Of a stretch of 64,000 bases of DNA, positions 26,909 through 35,172 are shown in pieces. Under the pieces are notes generated by a model. That model had not been told where the DNA came from. It ran no database searches and saw only the letters and a list, made by a program, of their open reading frames with translations. How positions within the stretch are numbered: position 1 is the stretch's first letter; every line of letters starts with the position of its first letter. Source of the stretch: Thermosediminibacter oceani DSM 16646 (GTDB lineage: Bacteria > Bacillota > Thermosediminibacteria > Thermosediminibacterales > Thermosediminibacteraceae); contig NC_014377.1 of NCBI RefSeq assembly GCF_000144645.1, forward strand, positions 1,612,001-1,676,000, read 5' to 3'. The position numbers and the translations under genes were made by a program.

Positions 26909-27577
26909 ATGGAAGTAAGCGTAGTGATTCCCGCCTTTAATGAAGAAGATAATATTGCATCGGTCGTAAAAAAGGCTATGGAACTTCATAATCTGCGGGA
27001 AGTAATAGTGGTGGATGACGGTTCGTCCGACCGTACTGCCAGGACGGCGGCCAGCGCTGGTGCCATTGTCATAAAACATAATGCGAATTTAGGGAAGGGA
27101 AAAGCCCTTATGACGGGATTTGAAGCCACCAAAGGCGAAATCGTTGTTTTTCTCGACGCCGACCTCCGCTTCGATACCGGTGATCTCGAGAAGCTGATAG
27201 AGGCGGTTGTGCGTGGTGATGCCGATATGACCATAGCCAGGTTCCCGCGGCCGCTAAAGAAAGGCGGCTTTGGTTTTGTAAAGGCGCTGGCAGGTTGGGG
27301 AGTTTACCTGCTGACAGGCCACAGAATATCGGCACCACTGTCGGGGCAGCGGGCGATAAAGCGGGAGGTGCTGGAGAGTGTAAAGGAGATACCCGGCGGA
27401 TTCGGAGCTGAGGTCGGCTTTTTAATCGATGCGCTCCGGAAGGGCTTTAGGGTTGTCGAAGTGGATGTGAACATGAGGCACCGTGAGACGGGCAGAAGCC
27501 TCCGGGACTTCGCACACAGGGGGCGGCAGTTCGTTGACATCCTGGTGACATTGTTGCGAAAAGTGTACGCAGTATAA
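26909..27577 (+). CDS. family 2 glycosyltransferase (dolichyl-phosphate mannosyltransferase-like)
   Basis: A 222-residue GT-A fold enzyme without membrane helices. It opens with VSVVIPAFNEEDNIASVV, contains VVDDGSSDRTA, LGKGKALMTGF and the metal-binding DxD motif VFLDADLRFD, then SGQRAIKREVLESV. Predicted to transfer a sugar from a nucleotide donor to a lipid or wall acceptor; the acceptor cannot be inferred. Divergent from the L,D-transpeptidase with about 70 bp between starts. Confidence 0.88.
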   Translation: MEVSVVIPAFNEEDNIASVVKKAMELHNLREVIVVDDGSSDRTARTAASAGAIVIKHNANLGKGKALMTGFEATKGEIVVFLDADLRFDTGDLEKLIEAVVRGDADMTIARFPRPLKKGGFGFVKALAGWGVYLLTGHRISAPLSGQRAIKREVLESVKEIPGGFGAEVGFLIDALRKGFRVVEVDVNMRHRETGRSLRDFAHRGRQFVDILVTLLRKVYAV

Positions 27578-27622
27578 TATTTGATACATTGTGGTTACCT
27601 GGTCGAAAAGGATGATTCAAAG

Positions 27623-28438
27623 TCATCCAATGAAGCGTATTAACTCGCGATTAAATTTCTCCCACTCTTCGTAAAACAATCCATGACCACTATACATAAA
27701 GGGGATGAGTTCCGATCCCTTGATTTGGGCATGCATCAATTCGGCAAACTTAAACGGGCAGACTTTGTCGTGTATACCATGGAAAATTCCAGTAGGAACA
27801 TAAATTTTAGACAAATCTTGCCCTAAATCTTCATCTCGAAGGGAAACGGCACACATAGCTGTTGCATGGCCAGACGCTTCTATTCCCAGTCCATGGAACC
27901 AGTCCTTGAAACTCTCTGTTACATAACGTGCAAAAAATACGTCCCCAACGCCATCAAGCATTTTGGGGCGATCGATATAGGTAGCTTCTATTAAATCATT
28001 CCATGTCCGTTCCCACCGCTTAACTTCCTCTTTTGTTAGTCCAAATGGGCGTCTGGTGAAAGCCGCAGCACCAATAAGGACTAGTTTAGATACTTTATGC
28101 CCTGCATGCCGGGCCATGTACCGGATGGCAATTGCGCCTCCCATGGAGTGTCCAGCAAGGGTGATATCCTCTAACTGTAGAGTATCAATCACGATCCGGA
28201 TGTCATCTGCCAATCGGTTGTACGAATATCCTTTCCACGGGCGATCCGACTTCCCGAATCCGCGCAAATCTATCCCAATGCAACGGTAACCCATTTTTGG
28301 AAGTTGGTTGAACTGATATTCAAACTGTTTATGATTGAGCGGCCATCCATGTATAAATAAGATTGGTTTTCCATGTCCCGGATCCAAATCCTCAACGAAA
28401 ATATTTACATTTTGTTCAACCGAAATGTAGTAACCCAT
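27623..28438 (-). CDS. alpha/beta hydrolase
   Basis: A 271-residue single-domain hydrolase. The oxyanion region ILFIHGWPLNHKQFE, nucleophile elbow LAGHSMGGAIA (Ser), an acid in the late third and the catalytic His in YSGHGLFYEEW are all present in order. The closest visible type is the chloroperoxidase/esterase group; the substrate is unknown. AGGAGGAG lies upstream of the ATG. Monocistronic. Confidence 0.9.
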   Translation of the reverse strand: MGYYISVEQNVNIFVEDLDPGHGKPILFIHGWPLNHKQFEYQFNQLPKMGYRCIGIDLRGFGKSDRPWKGYSYNRLADDIRIVIDTLQLEDITLAGHSMGGAIAIRYMARHAGHKVSKLVLIGAAAFTRRPFGLTKEEVKRWERTWNDLIEATYIDRPKMLDGVGDVFFARYVTESFKDWFHGLGIEASGHATAMCAVSLRDEDLGQDLSKIYVPTGIFHGIHDKVCPFKFAELMHAQIKGSELIPFMYSGHGLFYEEWEKFNRELIRFIG

Positions 28439-28603
28439 TTAACACTCCTCCTAGATAAAAAATATGTTTTTTGCCCACTTTGCTTCATTAGTTAAATCTT
28501 ATGTTATGTTATGAAAAAAGGATAATATTGAACACTTGTCTATTTAAGGATCCCACCATTGGTCAAAAAATAAGGCATCTCCGTCTGGAGATGCCGTTAA
28601 ATT

Positions 28604-29890
28604 TTATCCAAGCATATCGGGCAGGTCTTTGTTTACGTCGCTTATGAGTTTTAGGTTGAAGTTGTCCTGCAGCACCTTTATTACCCCGGGTGTGAAGAAT
28701 TCCGGAGCCTTGGGGCCGATGTAGATATTTTTTACGCCGAGGCTCAAAAGGCCCAGCAGTATGGCTACGGCCTTCTGCTCGAACCAGGAAAGCACTATCG
28801 TAAGCGGGAGGTCATTGACCGAGCAATTGAAAGCTTCCGCCAGGGCTGCAGCTATTTTAACCGCCGAGATGGAGTTATTGCACTGCCCGAGGTCTATATA
28901 GCGCGGTATATTGGTCCCGGGCACCGTGCCGTAATCCACATCGTTGAAACGGAACTTGCCGCAGGATGTGGTGAGGATCACGCAGTCTTTGGGCAGCGAC
29001 AAGGCCAGTTGCCTGTAGTAGTCGTTGCCGCTTCCGGGCGTATCGCAGCCTGCTATTACGAAGAACCTCCTGATCTTTCCGGCTTTGACTGCTTCGATGA
29101 CCTCGGGAGCAATCTTGAGCACTGTTTCGTGGTGGAAACCGGTTATGACCTTTTTATCGGAGTCTGCGTTGGCCGGCGGCAGCGAGAGGGCCTTTTCGAT
29201 GACGGGTGTGAAGTCATCGTTTTCTATTTTCTGAACTCCTTCCAGGCCGGCAACGCCGTAGCTGAAGAAGCGGTCGGAATAGCTGCCTTTAATGGGCATA
29301 ATGCAGTTGGTGGTTCCGAGAATCGCACCGGGGAATTCCTCGAAAAGTTTCCTCTGGTCCGTCCAGGACTTACCTATATTGCCCTTGAGGTGCTTGTATT
29401 TTCTGAGCTCGGGATAACCGTGAGCCGGCAGCATTTCCGAGTGGGTATAGACGTTGACGCCCTTTCCTTCGGACTGCTTCAGCAGTTCTCCAAGGGCATG
29501 GAGGTTGTGACCCGTTACGAGTATGCAGTGACCTTCGATTTTATCCTGAGAAACAGTTACAGGTTCCGGAATGCCGAATTTGGATGTATGGGCTTTATCG
29601 AGGAGCTCCATCACCTTGATGGTGGCCTTTCCTACCTTCATTGCCATGTCGATGTGTTCCTTCAGGTTGAAGTTCACGTTGGTCAGCGTCATGTACAAGG
29701 CTTCCTGTACGGTGGCGTCTACTTCGGGATCGGTAAAGCCAAGTTCCCTGGCGTGGACCGCATATGCTGAGATTCCCTTGAGTCCCAGAATGATAATATC
29801 CTGGAGGCTGGAAATGTCCTCGTTTTTACCGCAAACTCCGATCCTGGTGCAGCCGCCTTTCGGAGTCTGCTCGCACTGATAGCAGAACAT
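28604..29890 (-). CDS. hcp: hybrid cluster protein (Hcp), short form
   Basis: Hydroxylamine/nitric oxide reductase with an Fe-S-O hybrid cluster, used against nitrosative stress. The N-terminal cluster motif is MFCYQCEQTPKGGCTRIGVC. Hybrid-cluster ligands are seen in HNLHALGE, LGTTNCIMP, VIAGCDTPG, LTTSCGKFRFN and SWFEQKA. The ATG at 29890 follows GGAGGGATTCT and is preferred to 29917. At 428 residues it lacks the internal block of the 540-residue forms and matches the compact class. A CRP/FNR-type site lies upstream at an activator position. Confidence 0.93.
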   Translation of the reverse strand: MFCYQCEQTPKGGCTRIGVCGKNEDISSLQDIIILGLKGISAYAVHARELGFTDPEVDATVQEALYMTLTNVNFNLKEHIDMAMKVGKATIKVMELLDKAHTSKFGIPEPVTVSQDKIEGHCILVTGHNLHALGELLKQSEGKGVNVYTHSEMLPAHGYPELRKYKHLKGNIGKSWTDQRKLFEEFPGAILGTTNCIMPIKGSYSDRFFSYGVAGLEGVQKIENDDFTPVIEKALSLPPANADSDKKVITGFHHETVLKIAPEVIEAVKAGKIRRFFVIAGCDTPGSGNDYYRQLALSLPKDCVILTTSCGKFRFNDVDYGTVPGTNIPRYIDLGQCNNSISAVKIAAALAEAFNCSVNDLPLTIVLSWFEQKAVAILLGLLSLGVKNIYIGPKAPEFFTPGVIKVLQDNFNLKLISDVNKDLPDMLG

Positions 29891-29921
29891 AGAATCCCTC
29901 CTCGTTTTGTCGTTCATTTAA

Positions 29922-29964
29922 ATAATAGCGTTCTGTAACGGCAAATTCTGTGATAAAAATCACA
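29922..29964 (-). promoter_or_regulatory. hcp promoter with CRP/FNR-family operator
   Basis: TGTGAT-AAAA-ATCACA (29949-29964) is a perfect dyad. Read leftward, a -10 hexamer TATTAT (29922-29927) has its centre 32 bp from the dyad centre, the geometry of class II activation (operator near -41.5). HcpR, a CRP/FNR-family regulator, is known to control hcp in other anaerobes through similar sites. Confidence 0.7.
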
Positions 29965-30047
29965 TCCCGGAGGAATTCTCTTCATGAACGGAAGCGTAAA
30001 GTTGGGCATAGAATACTATTGCAAAAACAAACAGCGGAGGCGTTACC

Positions 30048-30880
30048 TTGGATATTCAGCATGATTTGTTCCTGCAGAGAGAAATCAACTTCGGGGTTGA
30101 AATAATGAAAGATCACGCCAGGTTTATGAGAAACGCCTTCGATCCCACCGAAGAATTTCTGTTCAATGAATCCGACGAATTTTACAGGCGGTTTAACTTT
30201 CTAACCGACGAGTTAGAACCAGAGCGCGACGGTGCCGGTATGCTCCTTCCTGCAGAACCTGGTGCTGGACTTCATAGACTTTAAAGGCAGGGTAGCGGCA
30301 GGAATCCGTGCCTGCAGAATTCTTTCGATTTTGCCCGCTGAGCTAGTTGATCATATAAGGCGTGAAGCGCTGTTTTTCTCAGAATACTGGCCAGGGTCAA
30401 AGGTAGGCCGAGACCATCTAGGCGGGAACTGAACATACCCGGCGAAGGCACGGCCACGACAGCGCCGCAGGTTCTGATACCCCGGCTGCAGGAGGAATTC
30501 AGGGAAATTGCTCATGATGAACTCTTTTTCTGGTTGGAGATTGGCTTTGAAAACATGCCGGTGTAATGGCCTTATACTTCAGGCCGGGCCAGGAAGCGTA
30601 TATGAAAGAGATGCTCCAGTGGGAAAGGCAAATAAGAAGACTTTACAATGAAATAGGAAAGGCTTTCAGAGCTTCCAGGTCACCAGAACCGTTTATATCC
30701 ATTAGCATTAACATTATGAAGCATTGGGGAGGCTTTTTGCAGAGGCTTTTAGCGGATCTTACAAGGTGTACCATCCCGGGCAGGCAGATGAATGTATGGC
30801 CTAGGATAGTCGATCACATGATCCGGGAGAATAATTATTTTATAGAAGTGCTTGAAATACTCCAGAAGATGCGGTGTTGA
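30048..30880 (+). pseudogene. DUF2935-type (hemerythrin/ferritin-like helical) gene, multiply frameshifted
   Basis: Consecutive segments in different frames read as one protein: LFLQREINFGVEIMKDHARF and EEFLFNESDEFYRRFNFL (from 30048), then QNLVLDFIDFKGRVAAGIR and PAELVDHIRREALFFSEYW (from about 30232), then EFREIAHDELFFWLEIGFE (about 30490), then the 30566-30880 frame (YMKEMLQWERQIRRLYNEIG, WGGFLQRLLADL). The pattern resembles DUF2935 proteins of two helical bundles with conserved His/Glu. At least three frameshifts are needed, so it is decayed unless the sequence has errors. It lies divergent from hcp. Confidence 0.65.
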
Positions 30881-30914
30881 GCCGCCTGCATCTTTTTTTT
30901 GGGTTGAAAGCCTC

Positions 30915-30943
30915 TTGAATTATGGCCGGGTATATGGTAATAT
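30915..30943 (+). promoter_or_regulatory. tRNA-Leu(CAA) promoter
   Basis: TTGAAT (30915-30920), 17-bp spacer, TAATAT (30938-30943), 14 bp before the tRNA. Confidence 0.75.
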
Positions 30944-30957
30944 AAAAGTGTAACTGT

Positions 30958-31045
30958 GCCGAAGTGGTGGAATTGGCAGACGCGCCGGACTCAAAATCCG
31001 GTGGCCGATAAGGCCGTGCGGGTTCGACTCCCGCCTTCGGCACCA
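30958..31045 (+). tRNA. tRNA-Leu (CAA)
   Basis: 88 nt, same acceptor stem and encoded ACCA as the other tRNA-Leu. The anticodon loop CTCAAAA between CCGGA and TCCGG gives anticodon CAA. Variable arm GTGGCCGATAAGGCCGT. Confidence 0.95.
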
Positions 31046-31053
31046 GGAAAATC

Positions 31054-31098
31054 AAAGCTTCCGAGGTTTTGAATTTTTTCGGAAGCTTTATTTTTTAC
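31054..31098 (+). terminator. terminator after tRNA-Leu(CAA)
   Basis: AAAGCTTCCGA (31054-31064) pairs with TCGGAAGCTTT (31079-31089), followed by ATTTTTT. Confidence 0.85.
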
Positions 31099-31769
31099 TG
31101 CAGTTTGGAGTAAATTTAACCGGCAGTTAATGCCTGCCGGATGGGTTAAATAATTACTTTTGGCCTTGCGTTTTCGCGAGGTCTTTTTCTTTGGTTAGTA
31201 ATCCGTTAACGTAGCTGCCGCCGCTTCCTGTAAACCAGGCACATCGGGATTTAGGAGATGAATTCAAAAAATTTTCTCTTTTTAAGAAGGATTTTTTGTA
31301 ACTTTGTAGAAAATTCTTATGCACTCATTGTTGGCGCAGGTAAGTATGCGGGGAAAATGCTCCAGGCGGGACACGGCAACTCTTTAAATAGATGATGATA
31401 AATTCGCAAAAGCTTATGAGGAAAAAAGCCTTTACTGGCGGGTTTTTCGAAGAAGTGAGAGATATGCGTAATTTAATTTTGATTGTTGAAGGTTTTATTT
31501 TGGCAGTCATTGGGGTCAGGTTGGCTTTTAACATAAGAATAGGAGAGGAGTTTGATGGTCTTATATAATTAAGACAATCCGCTGGATGATCAAAGTCATT
31601 TATATAACGAAGGGGATAACATTCTATACAAAATATTATCTATTTAATGCGGTTACACTGTTGATGTTTTTCTTAGCGAAAACCGTCACTCTTTCGGCAC
31701 CATTAAAATTAAAACTCTCTACGAAAGTAGAGGTTTGACTTATGTTTATCATTAGGTATGTTTGAAATA

Positions 31770-31828
31770 AACTTGTCGTCGACCTCCGGTACTGCAAAAA
31801 CCCCCGGGGGTCGACGACAAACGCGAAT
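31770..31828. repeat. inverted repeat upstream of the CRISPR array
   Basis: TTGTCGTCGACC and GGTCGACGACAA form a 12-bp exact stem, with CCGG and CCCCCGGGGG in the loop region. It is GC-rich inside very AT-rich sequence. The rest of 31,100-31,770 shows no convincing gene. Confidence 0.75.
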
Positions 31829-31951
31829 CATGCTTGAAATCAAAATTTACGCTGCTTAAGAAGGATTTTTGAAATTTGCGACGAAATGGTTATTAATGGA
31901 TCCGATATGTATTTTTCGTTGTAGATCTTAGTTTTTTATGAAATTTTACGG
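31829..31951 (+). promoter_or_regulatory. probable CRISPR leader
   Basis: AT-rich sequence immediately before the first full repeat, on the side expected for the leader because repeats end in ATTGAAAC reading rightward. A TTAAGAAGGATTTTT string at about 31856 is nearly repeated at about 31282. Confidence 0.55.
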
Positions 31952-32968
31952 GTTCTTAGTCTACCTATAAGGGATTGAAACAGAAATAATAATCGAATAA
32001 CCTATCATTATTATGAGTTCTTAGTCTACCTATAAGGGATTGAAACCCGACCGTTTTTCCGCCTGATGGATTTTCACTTCTTCGTTCTTAGTCTACCTAT
32101 AAGGGATTGAAACCATGGACAATAAGAAAGAGCTAATTGCAGAAATTATGTTCTTAGTCTACCTATAAGGGATTGAAACCCAGCTGCGAGAAGCGATTAA
32201 GGCGGAGAAGGACAGTTCTTAGTCTACCTATAAGGGATTGAAACAGGGTGTATTTGCTTCGCCTTCTATGGCGACTAACCTGGTTCTTAGTCTACCTATA
32301 AGGGATTGAAACATGAAATGGGATTCATTACGCCAGCAATCAGCTCAGGGTTCTTAGTCTACCTATAAGGGATTGAAACACATGGCATTAGCAACGTCTA
32401 TGATTGAGAGCCCGAGTTCTTAGTCTACCTATAAGGGATTGAAACCTTGTATATCTCGCACCTGCCGCCTACCGCATAGGGGTTCTTAGTCTACCTATAA
32501 GGGATTGAAACTTATAAGGCAGGAGTATTCGCCGCTCACCAAAGGTTACGTTCTTAGTCTACCTATAAGGGATTGAAACACACAAACCTCCCCCGCTTCG
32601 AGCAGGGTGCATTCAGCGTTCTTAGTCTACCTATAAGGGATTGAAACTACAGCCGCCACATCGCCTCTTTTTGCCCCGCTATACGTTCTTAGTCTACCTA
32701 TAAGGGATTGAAACCCAAAAGATAGCCCTACAATCTGGTCTGTAAACAAAGTTCTTAGTCTACCTATAAGGGATTGAAACAAGCGTTCTTTAAGACTACT
32801 AGCTTGAATATCTAACCGTTCTTAGTCTACCTATAAGGGATTGAAACAACTCTTGCTCTTTCATAGGCATCTACTCCTTGAAGAGTTCTTAGTCTACCTA
32901 TAAGGGATTGAAACCTCACAACGGATTGAAAAAAGTTTGCCGCTACCCAAGGTTCTTAGTCTACCTAT
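31952..32968 (+). CRISPR. CRISPR array, 15 full repeats plus a split 16th
   Basis: The repeat is 30 bp, begins GTTCTTAGTC and ends GGATTGAAAC. Full copies start at 31952, 32017, 32084, 32150, 32215, 32283, 32350, 32416, 32482, 32550, 32618, 32685, 32751, 32818 and 32885 and look identical by eye. Spacers are 35-38 bp (15 in all). The 16th repeat at 32952 stops after its first 17 bases, where an IS110-family element begins; its second half reappears at 34550-34562. The ATTGAAAC ending is the 5' handle of crRNAs in many type I-B and III systems. No cas gene lies in the window, so adaptation and interference proteins must be elsewhere or absent. Confidence 0.98.
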
Positions 32969-33078
32969 CCTGAAAATAATGATCCGCAAAAAGGCAATAA
33001 AAAACTAAGCCCATACATAATTTAAAAATATGGGATAAATCCTGAGCTTAATGTGCGTAATAACAAATCTCAAAATAG

Positions 33079-34299
33079 TTAAGACACTATCGTTTCGACC
33101 GTAACCTTCAACCCTAAAGACTCAAGCTTCTTCAAAGACTGCCGGATGACCATATTGCGCCTTTTCTCTTCGTAAAAATTCGGACCTAATTCAATATAAG
33201 GTTGCTTACGCTTGAGAATATGATAAACTATAGTTAGGATGCTGTTAGCTACCGCAACAGCTGCTCGATTCGATCCTCTTCGGGCAGCGATGCGGTGGTA
33301 TTGACTTGAAAGATAAGTATCTTTTGCTCTGGAGGCGGCCCGGGCAGCTTCTACAAGAGCGCTACGCAACTTCTTGTTTCCCTTTCGGGTCCTGGCGGAC
33401 TTTCGTTTACCGGCGCTTTCATTCTGACCTGGACACAGCCCCGCCCATGAACACAAATGAGCGGCGGAGGGGAACTGATCCATATTGGTTCCGATTTCAG
33501 CAATTATCTGTTCGGCAGTCCTTCTTCCCACTCCTGGAATCGTATCCAGCAGTGCCAGGTCCTCTTCAAAAGGGAGCATTCGATTTTTAATTTCTTCATC
33601 CAATCTTTCTATTTCTTCATCGAGGTAATCAATATGTTTTAGCTTTATTTCCAGCATCTTTCTCTGGTGATAATTAATAAATCCTTTTAAAGCGCGCTTT
33701 AGATCTTCCTTTTTATTCTTTAACTTACCATGAGAAAGCTCTGCCAGGATTTCGGGGTCATCTACACCGCTGATGAGAGCTTCCAGTATAGCACGGCTGG
33801 ACATGCCGTTAATATCGGAGACCACCGAAGACAGCTTGATATTGGCTCCTTCAAGCACTTTCTGGATGCGGTTAAGCTCCCTTGAGCGCTCTTCAACAAG
33901 GCCGTGCCTGTAACGGACAAGTTCGCGAAGCTCCCTTTGCTCTCTGTCGGGGACGAAGCTGCCTTTCAAAAGGCCGTGGCGGAGTAGACTAGCAATCCAT
34001 TCAGCATCCTTGACATCGGTTTTTCTGCCAGGCACATTTTTAATATGCTTTGCATTGACAAGTAGAATCTTCAAATTCTCAAGCTCCAGCAGGTTGTAGA
34101 TGGGTTTCCAGAAAGAACCGGTGCTTTTCATGGCGACGACAGTACATCCTTTGTTTTTAATGAATTCCTTTAAGGCGAACAGGTCATCGGTCATAGTTGA
34201 AAAAGAGCGAATTTCCTTACCATCGGGAGTAATTACACAAGCCACGACGCTCTTTTTATGAACGTCCAGGCCGCAGACGTGAGAATACACTACATCCAT
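33079..34299 (-). CDS. IS110-family transposase with altered DEDD motif
   Basis: RNA-guided recombinase family: N-terminal RuvC-like DEDD domain and C-terminal Transposase_20 domain with a catalytic Ser. Seen are GLDVHKKS (first Asp), KTDVKDAEW (third and fourth Asp), [21 protein letters not shown] and the [17 protein letters not shown]-terminal motif holding the candidate Ser. The usual M-E-(S/A)-T-G is here AMKSTGSFW: the catalytic Glu is replaced by Lys (codon AAA, one transition from GAA). Length 406 residues is normal. AAGGAG lies upstream of the ATG. The substitution suggests the copy may no longer move by itself. Confidence 0.93.
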   Translation of the reverse strand: MDVVYSHVCGLDVHKKSVVACVITPDGKEIRSFSTMTDDLFALKEFIKNKGCTVVAMKSTGSFWKPIYNLLELENLKILLVNAKHIKNVPGRKTDVKDAEWIASLLRHGLLKGSFVPDREQRELRELVRYRHGLVEERSRELNRIQKVLEGANIKLSSVVSDINGMSSRAILEALISGVDDPEILAELSHGKLKNKKEDLKRALKGFINYHQRKMLEIKLKHIDYLDEEIERLDEEIKNRMLPFEEDLALLDTIPGVGRRTAEQIIAEIGTNMDQFPSAAHLCSWAGLCPGQNESAGKRKSARTRKGNKKLRSALVEAARAASRAKDTYLSSQYHRIAARRGSNRAAVAVANSILTIVYHILKRKQPYIELGPNFYEEKRRNMVIRQSLKKLESLGLKVTVETIVS

Positions 34300-34313
34300 A
34301 AAAGCAACTCCTT

Positions 34314-34480
34314 AGCGGCTTTAATATTGAAGGGCTGGTGCAACAACCATAAATAGTTATTCTATCCTTCGTGCTTCCCGTAACGGGAGCAACAATCTGT
34401 GGTGCACCTGGTCGTTGGGGTCTGTCTATAAGTCGGGCTCGAAGCACCAAGGTAAGAACGACCTGCCTTCGCCAGCCGCT
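34314..34480 (-). ncRNA. candidate IS110 bridge RNA
   Basis: Read leftward from 34480. A terminal stem AGCGGCT (34480-34474) pairs with AGCCGCT (34320-34314), giving 167 nt. A target-type loop is closed by GGTCGTT/AACGACC (34463-34457 with 34416-34410); inside it TACCT (34454-34450), an internal hairpin and CTTATAG (34432-34426) match the two sides of the CRISPR insertion site around CT. Further along, AGGATAG (34368-34362) is complementary to the element's own left junction CTATCCT (32965-32971), as a donor guide would be. Order (target loop then donor loop) and position fit known IS110 bridge RNAs. Found by eye only. Confidence 0.65.
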
Positions 34481-34486
34481 ATACTG

Positions 34487-34495
34487 ATTATATCA
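34487..34495 (-). promoter_or_regulatory. extended -10 promoter for the candidate bridge RNA
   Basis: Read leftward, TGATATAAT (TG extension plus consensus TATAAT, 34492-34487) would start transcription near 34480, where the terminal stem begins. No consensus -35. Confidence 0.6.
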
Positions 34496-34549
34496 TGAAA
34501 GTGCATTTTCATCCTCTGATGGTGCCGCTTTTGCGGCATGGGAGTCTAT

Positions 34550-34562
34550 AAAGGATTGAAAC
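34550..34562 (+). repeat. second half of the split terminal CRISPR repeat
   Basis: AAAGGATTGAAAC matches the last 13 bases of the CRISPR repeat with one G-to-A change, directly following the right end of the IS110-family element. Confidence 0.85.
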
Positions 34563-34690
34563 CTGATATTCAGAGGATTGATGGGAGCAGTGGTGGCGAG
34601 TTTTTGGTTTTAGGATTGGATACGAGAGATTACTTCAATGAATCGCCAAGGATGAAGCAAGGCATGCGATCCTATCAGGTTTATGTGTGA
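34562..34690 (+). pseudogene. 3' end of an unidentified gene abutting the array
   Basis: From the end of the split repeat a frame stays open for 42 codons (PDIQRIDGSSGGEFLVLGL, DTRDYFNESPRMKQGMRSYQ) to a TGA at 34688. It has a coding-like composition but no start and no recognised family. It is probably the tail of a gene cut at the CRISPR boundary. Confidence 0.35.
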
Positions 34691-34748
34691 TGTGCTATAA
34701 TATAAATAAAAATATTAAGAACAAACTATTCAACTGGGAGGGGTTTGA

Positions 34749-35051
34749 ATGCCGCTACCACCTTTTCTGGCATCGGTGGAAAAAAACGATCCTGATTTTG
34801 CAAAAGCCATAGAGGGTGTATTTTCTTCTGCTATGGGGCCCGGAGCGCTTGACCAAAAGACAAAACTCTTAATCGCCCTAGCTCTCGATGCTGCCCATGG
34901 AGCCTATCAGGGTGTGATGAACATATCAAAACAGTTAAAGAACATGGGAGTTAAAGATGAGGAAATTGCCGAGGCGATTAGAATAGCTTATTTTGCTTTC
35001 GGTAATTCTATTTTAGCTTCATATTCGGCAGCCTTTTCCGAAAATAAGTAA
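34749..35051 (+). CDS. carboxymuconolactone decarboxylase/AhpD-family protein lacking the CxxC
   Basis: A 100-residue helical protein of the CMD fold: LDQKTKLLIALALDAAHGAYQGV and GVKDEEIAEAIRIAYFAFG match the family core. The AhpD redox pair CxxC is absent (the region reads AAHGAY), so peroxidase activity like AhpD is unlikely. A TATAAT lies about 50 bp upstream, GGGAGGGG precedes the ATG and a terminator follows. Function unknown. Confidence 0.75.
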   Translation: MPLPPFLASVEKNDPDFAKAIEGVFSSAMGPGALDQKTKLLIALALDAAHGAYQGVMNISKQLKNMGVKDEEIAEAIRIAYFAFGNSILASYSAAFSENK

Positions 35052-35124
35052 TAGGGTGAGACTCAAGATTTCGGCTCGTTCGAATTAATGAGCACCGTTA
35101 AAAATTAAGGAAATTTAAGCATAA

Positions 35125-35172
35125 AAACCCACCGCTGGCGAATAAATGCCGTTAGGTGGGTTTGTTTTTATT
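35125..35172 (+). terminator. terminator after the CMD-family gene
   Basis: AAACCCACC (35125-35133) pairs with GGTGGGTTT (35155-35163), followed by GTTTTTATT. The remaining bases to 35,395 are AT-rich and hold no convincing gene. Confidence 0.8.

Larger units (their letters stand above)
32967..34547 (-). mobile_element. IS110-family element inserted in the terminal CRISPR repeat
   Basis: Bounds are inferred from the split repeat: left flank ends TCTACCT, right flank resumes CTATAAAGGATTGAAAC, sharing a CT (or CTAT) core. The element is 1,581 bp, with one leftward transposase gene, a long 5' noncoding end (34,300-34,547) and a short 3' end (32,967-33,078). No terminal inverted repeats are seen, as usual for the IS110 group. 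Confidence 0.85.

Noticed and set aside
31325-31534. 69-codon minus-strand frame in the CRISPR upstream region
   Set aside because: No ribosome site, low-complexity composition, AT-rich noncoding surroundings.
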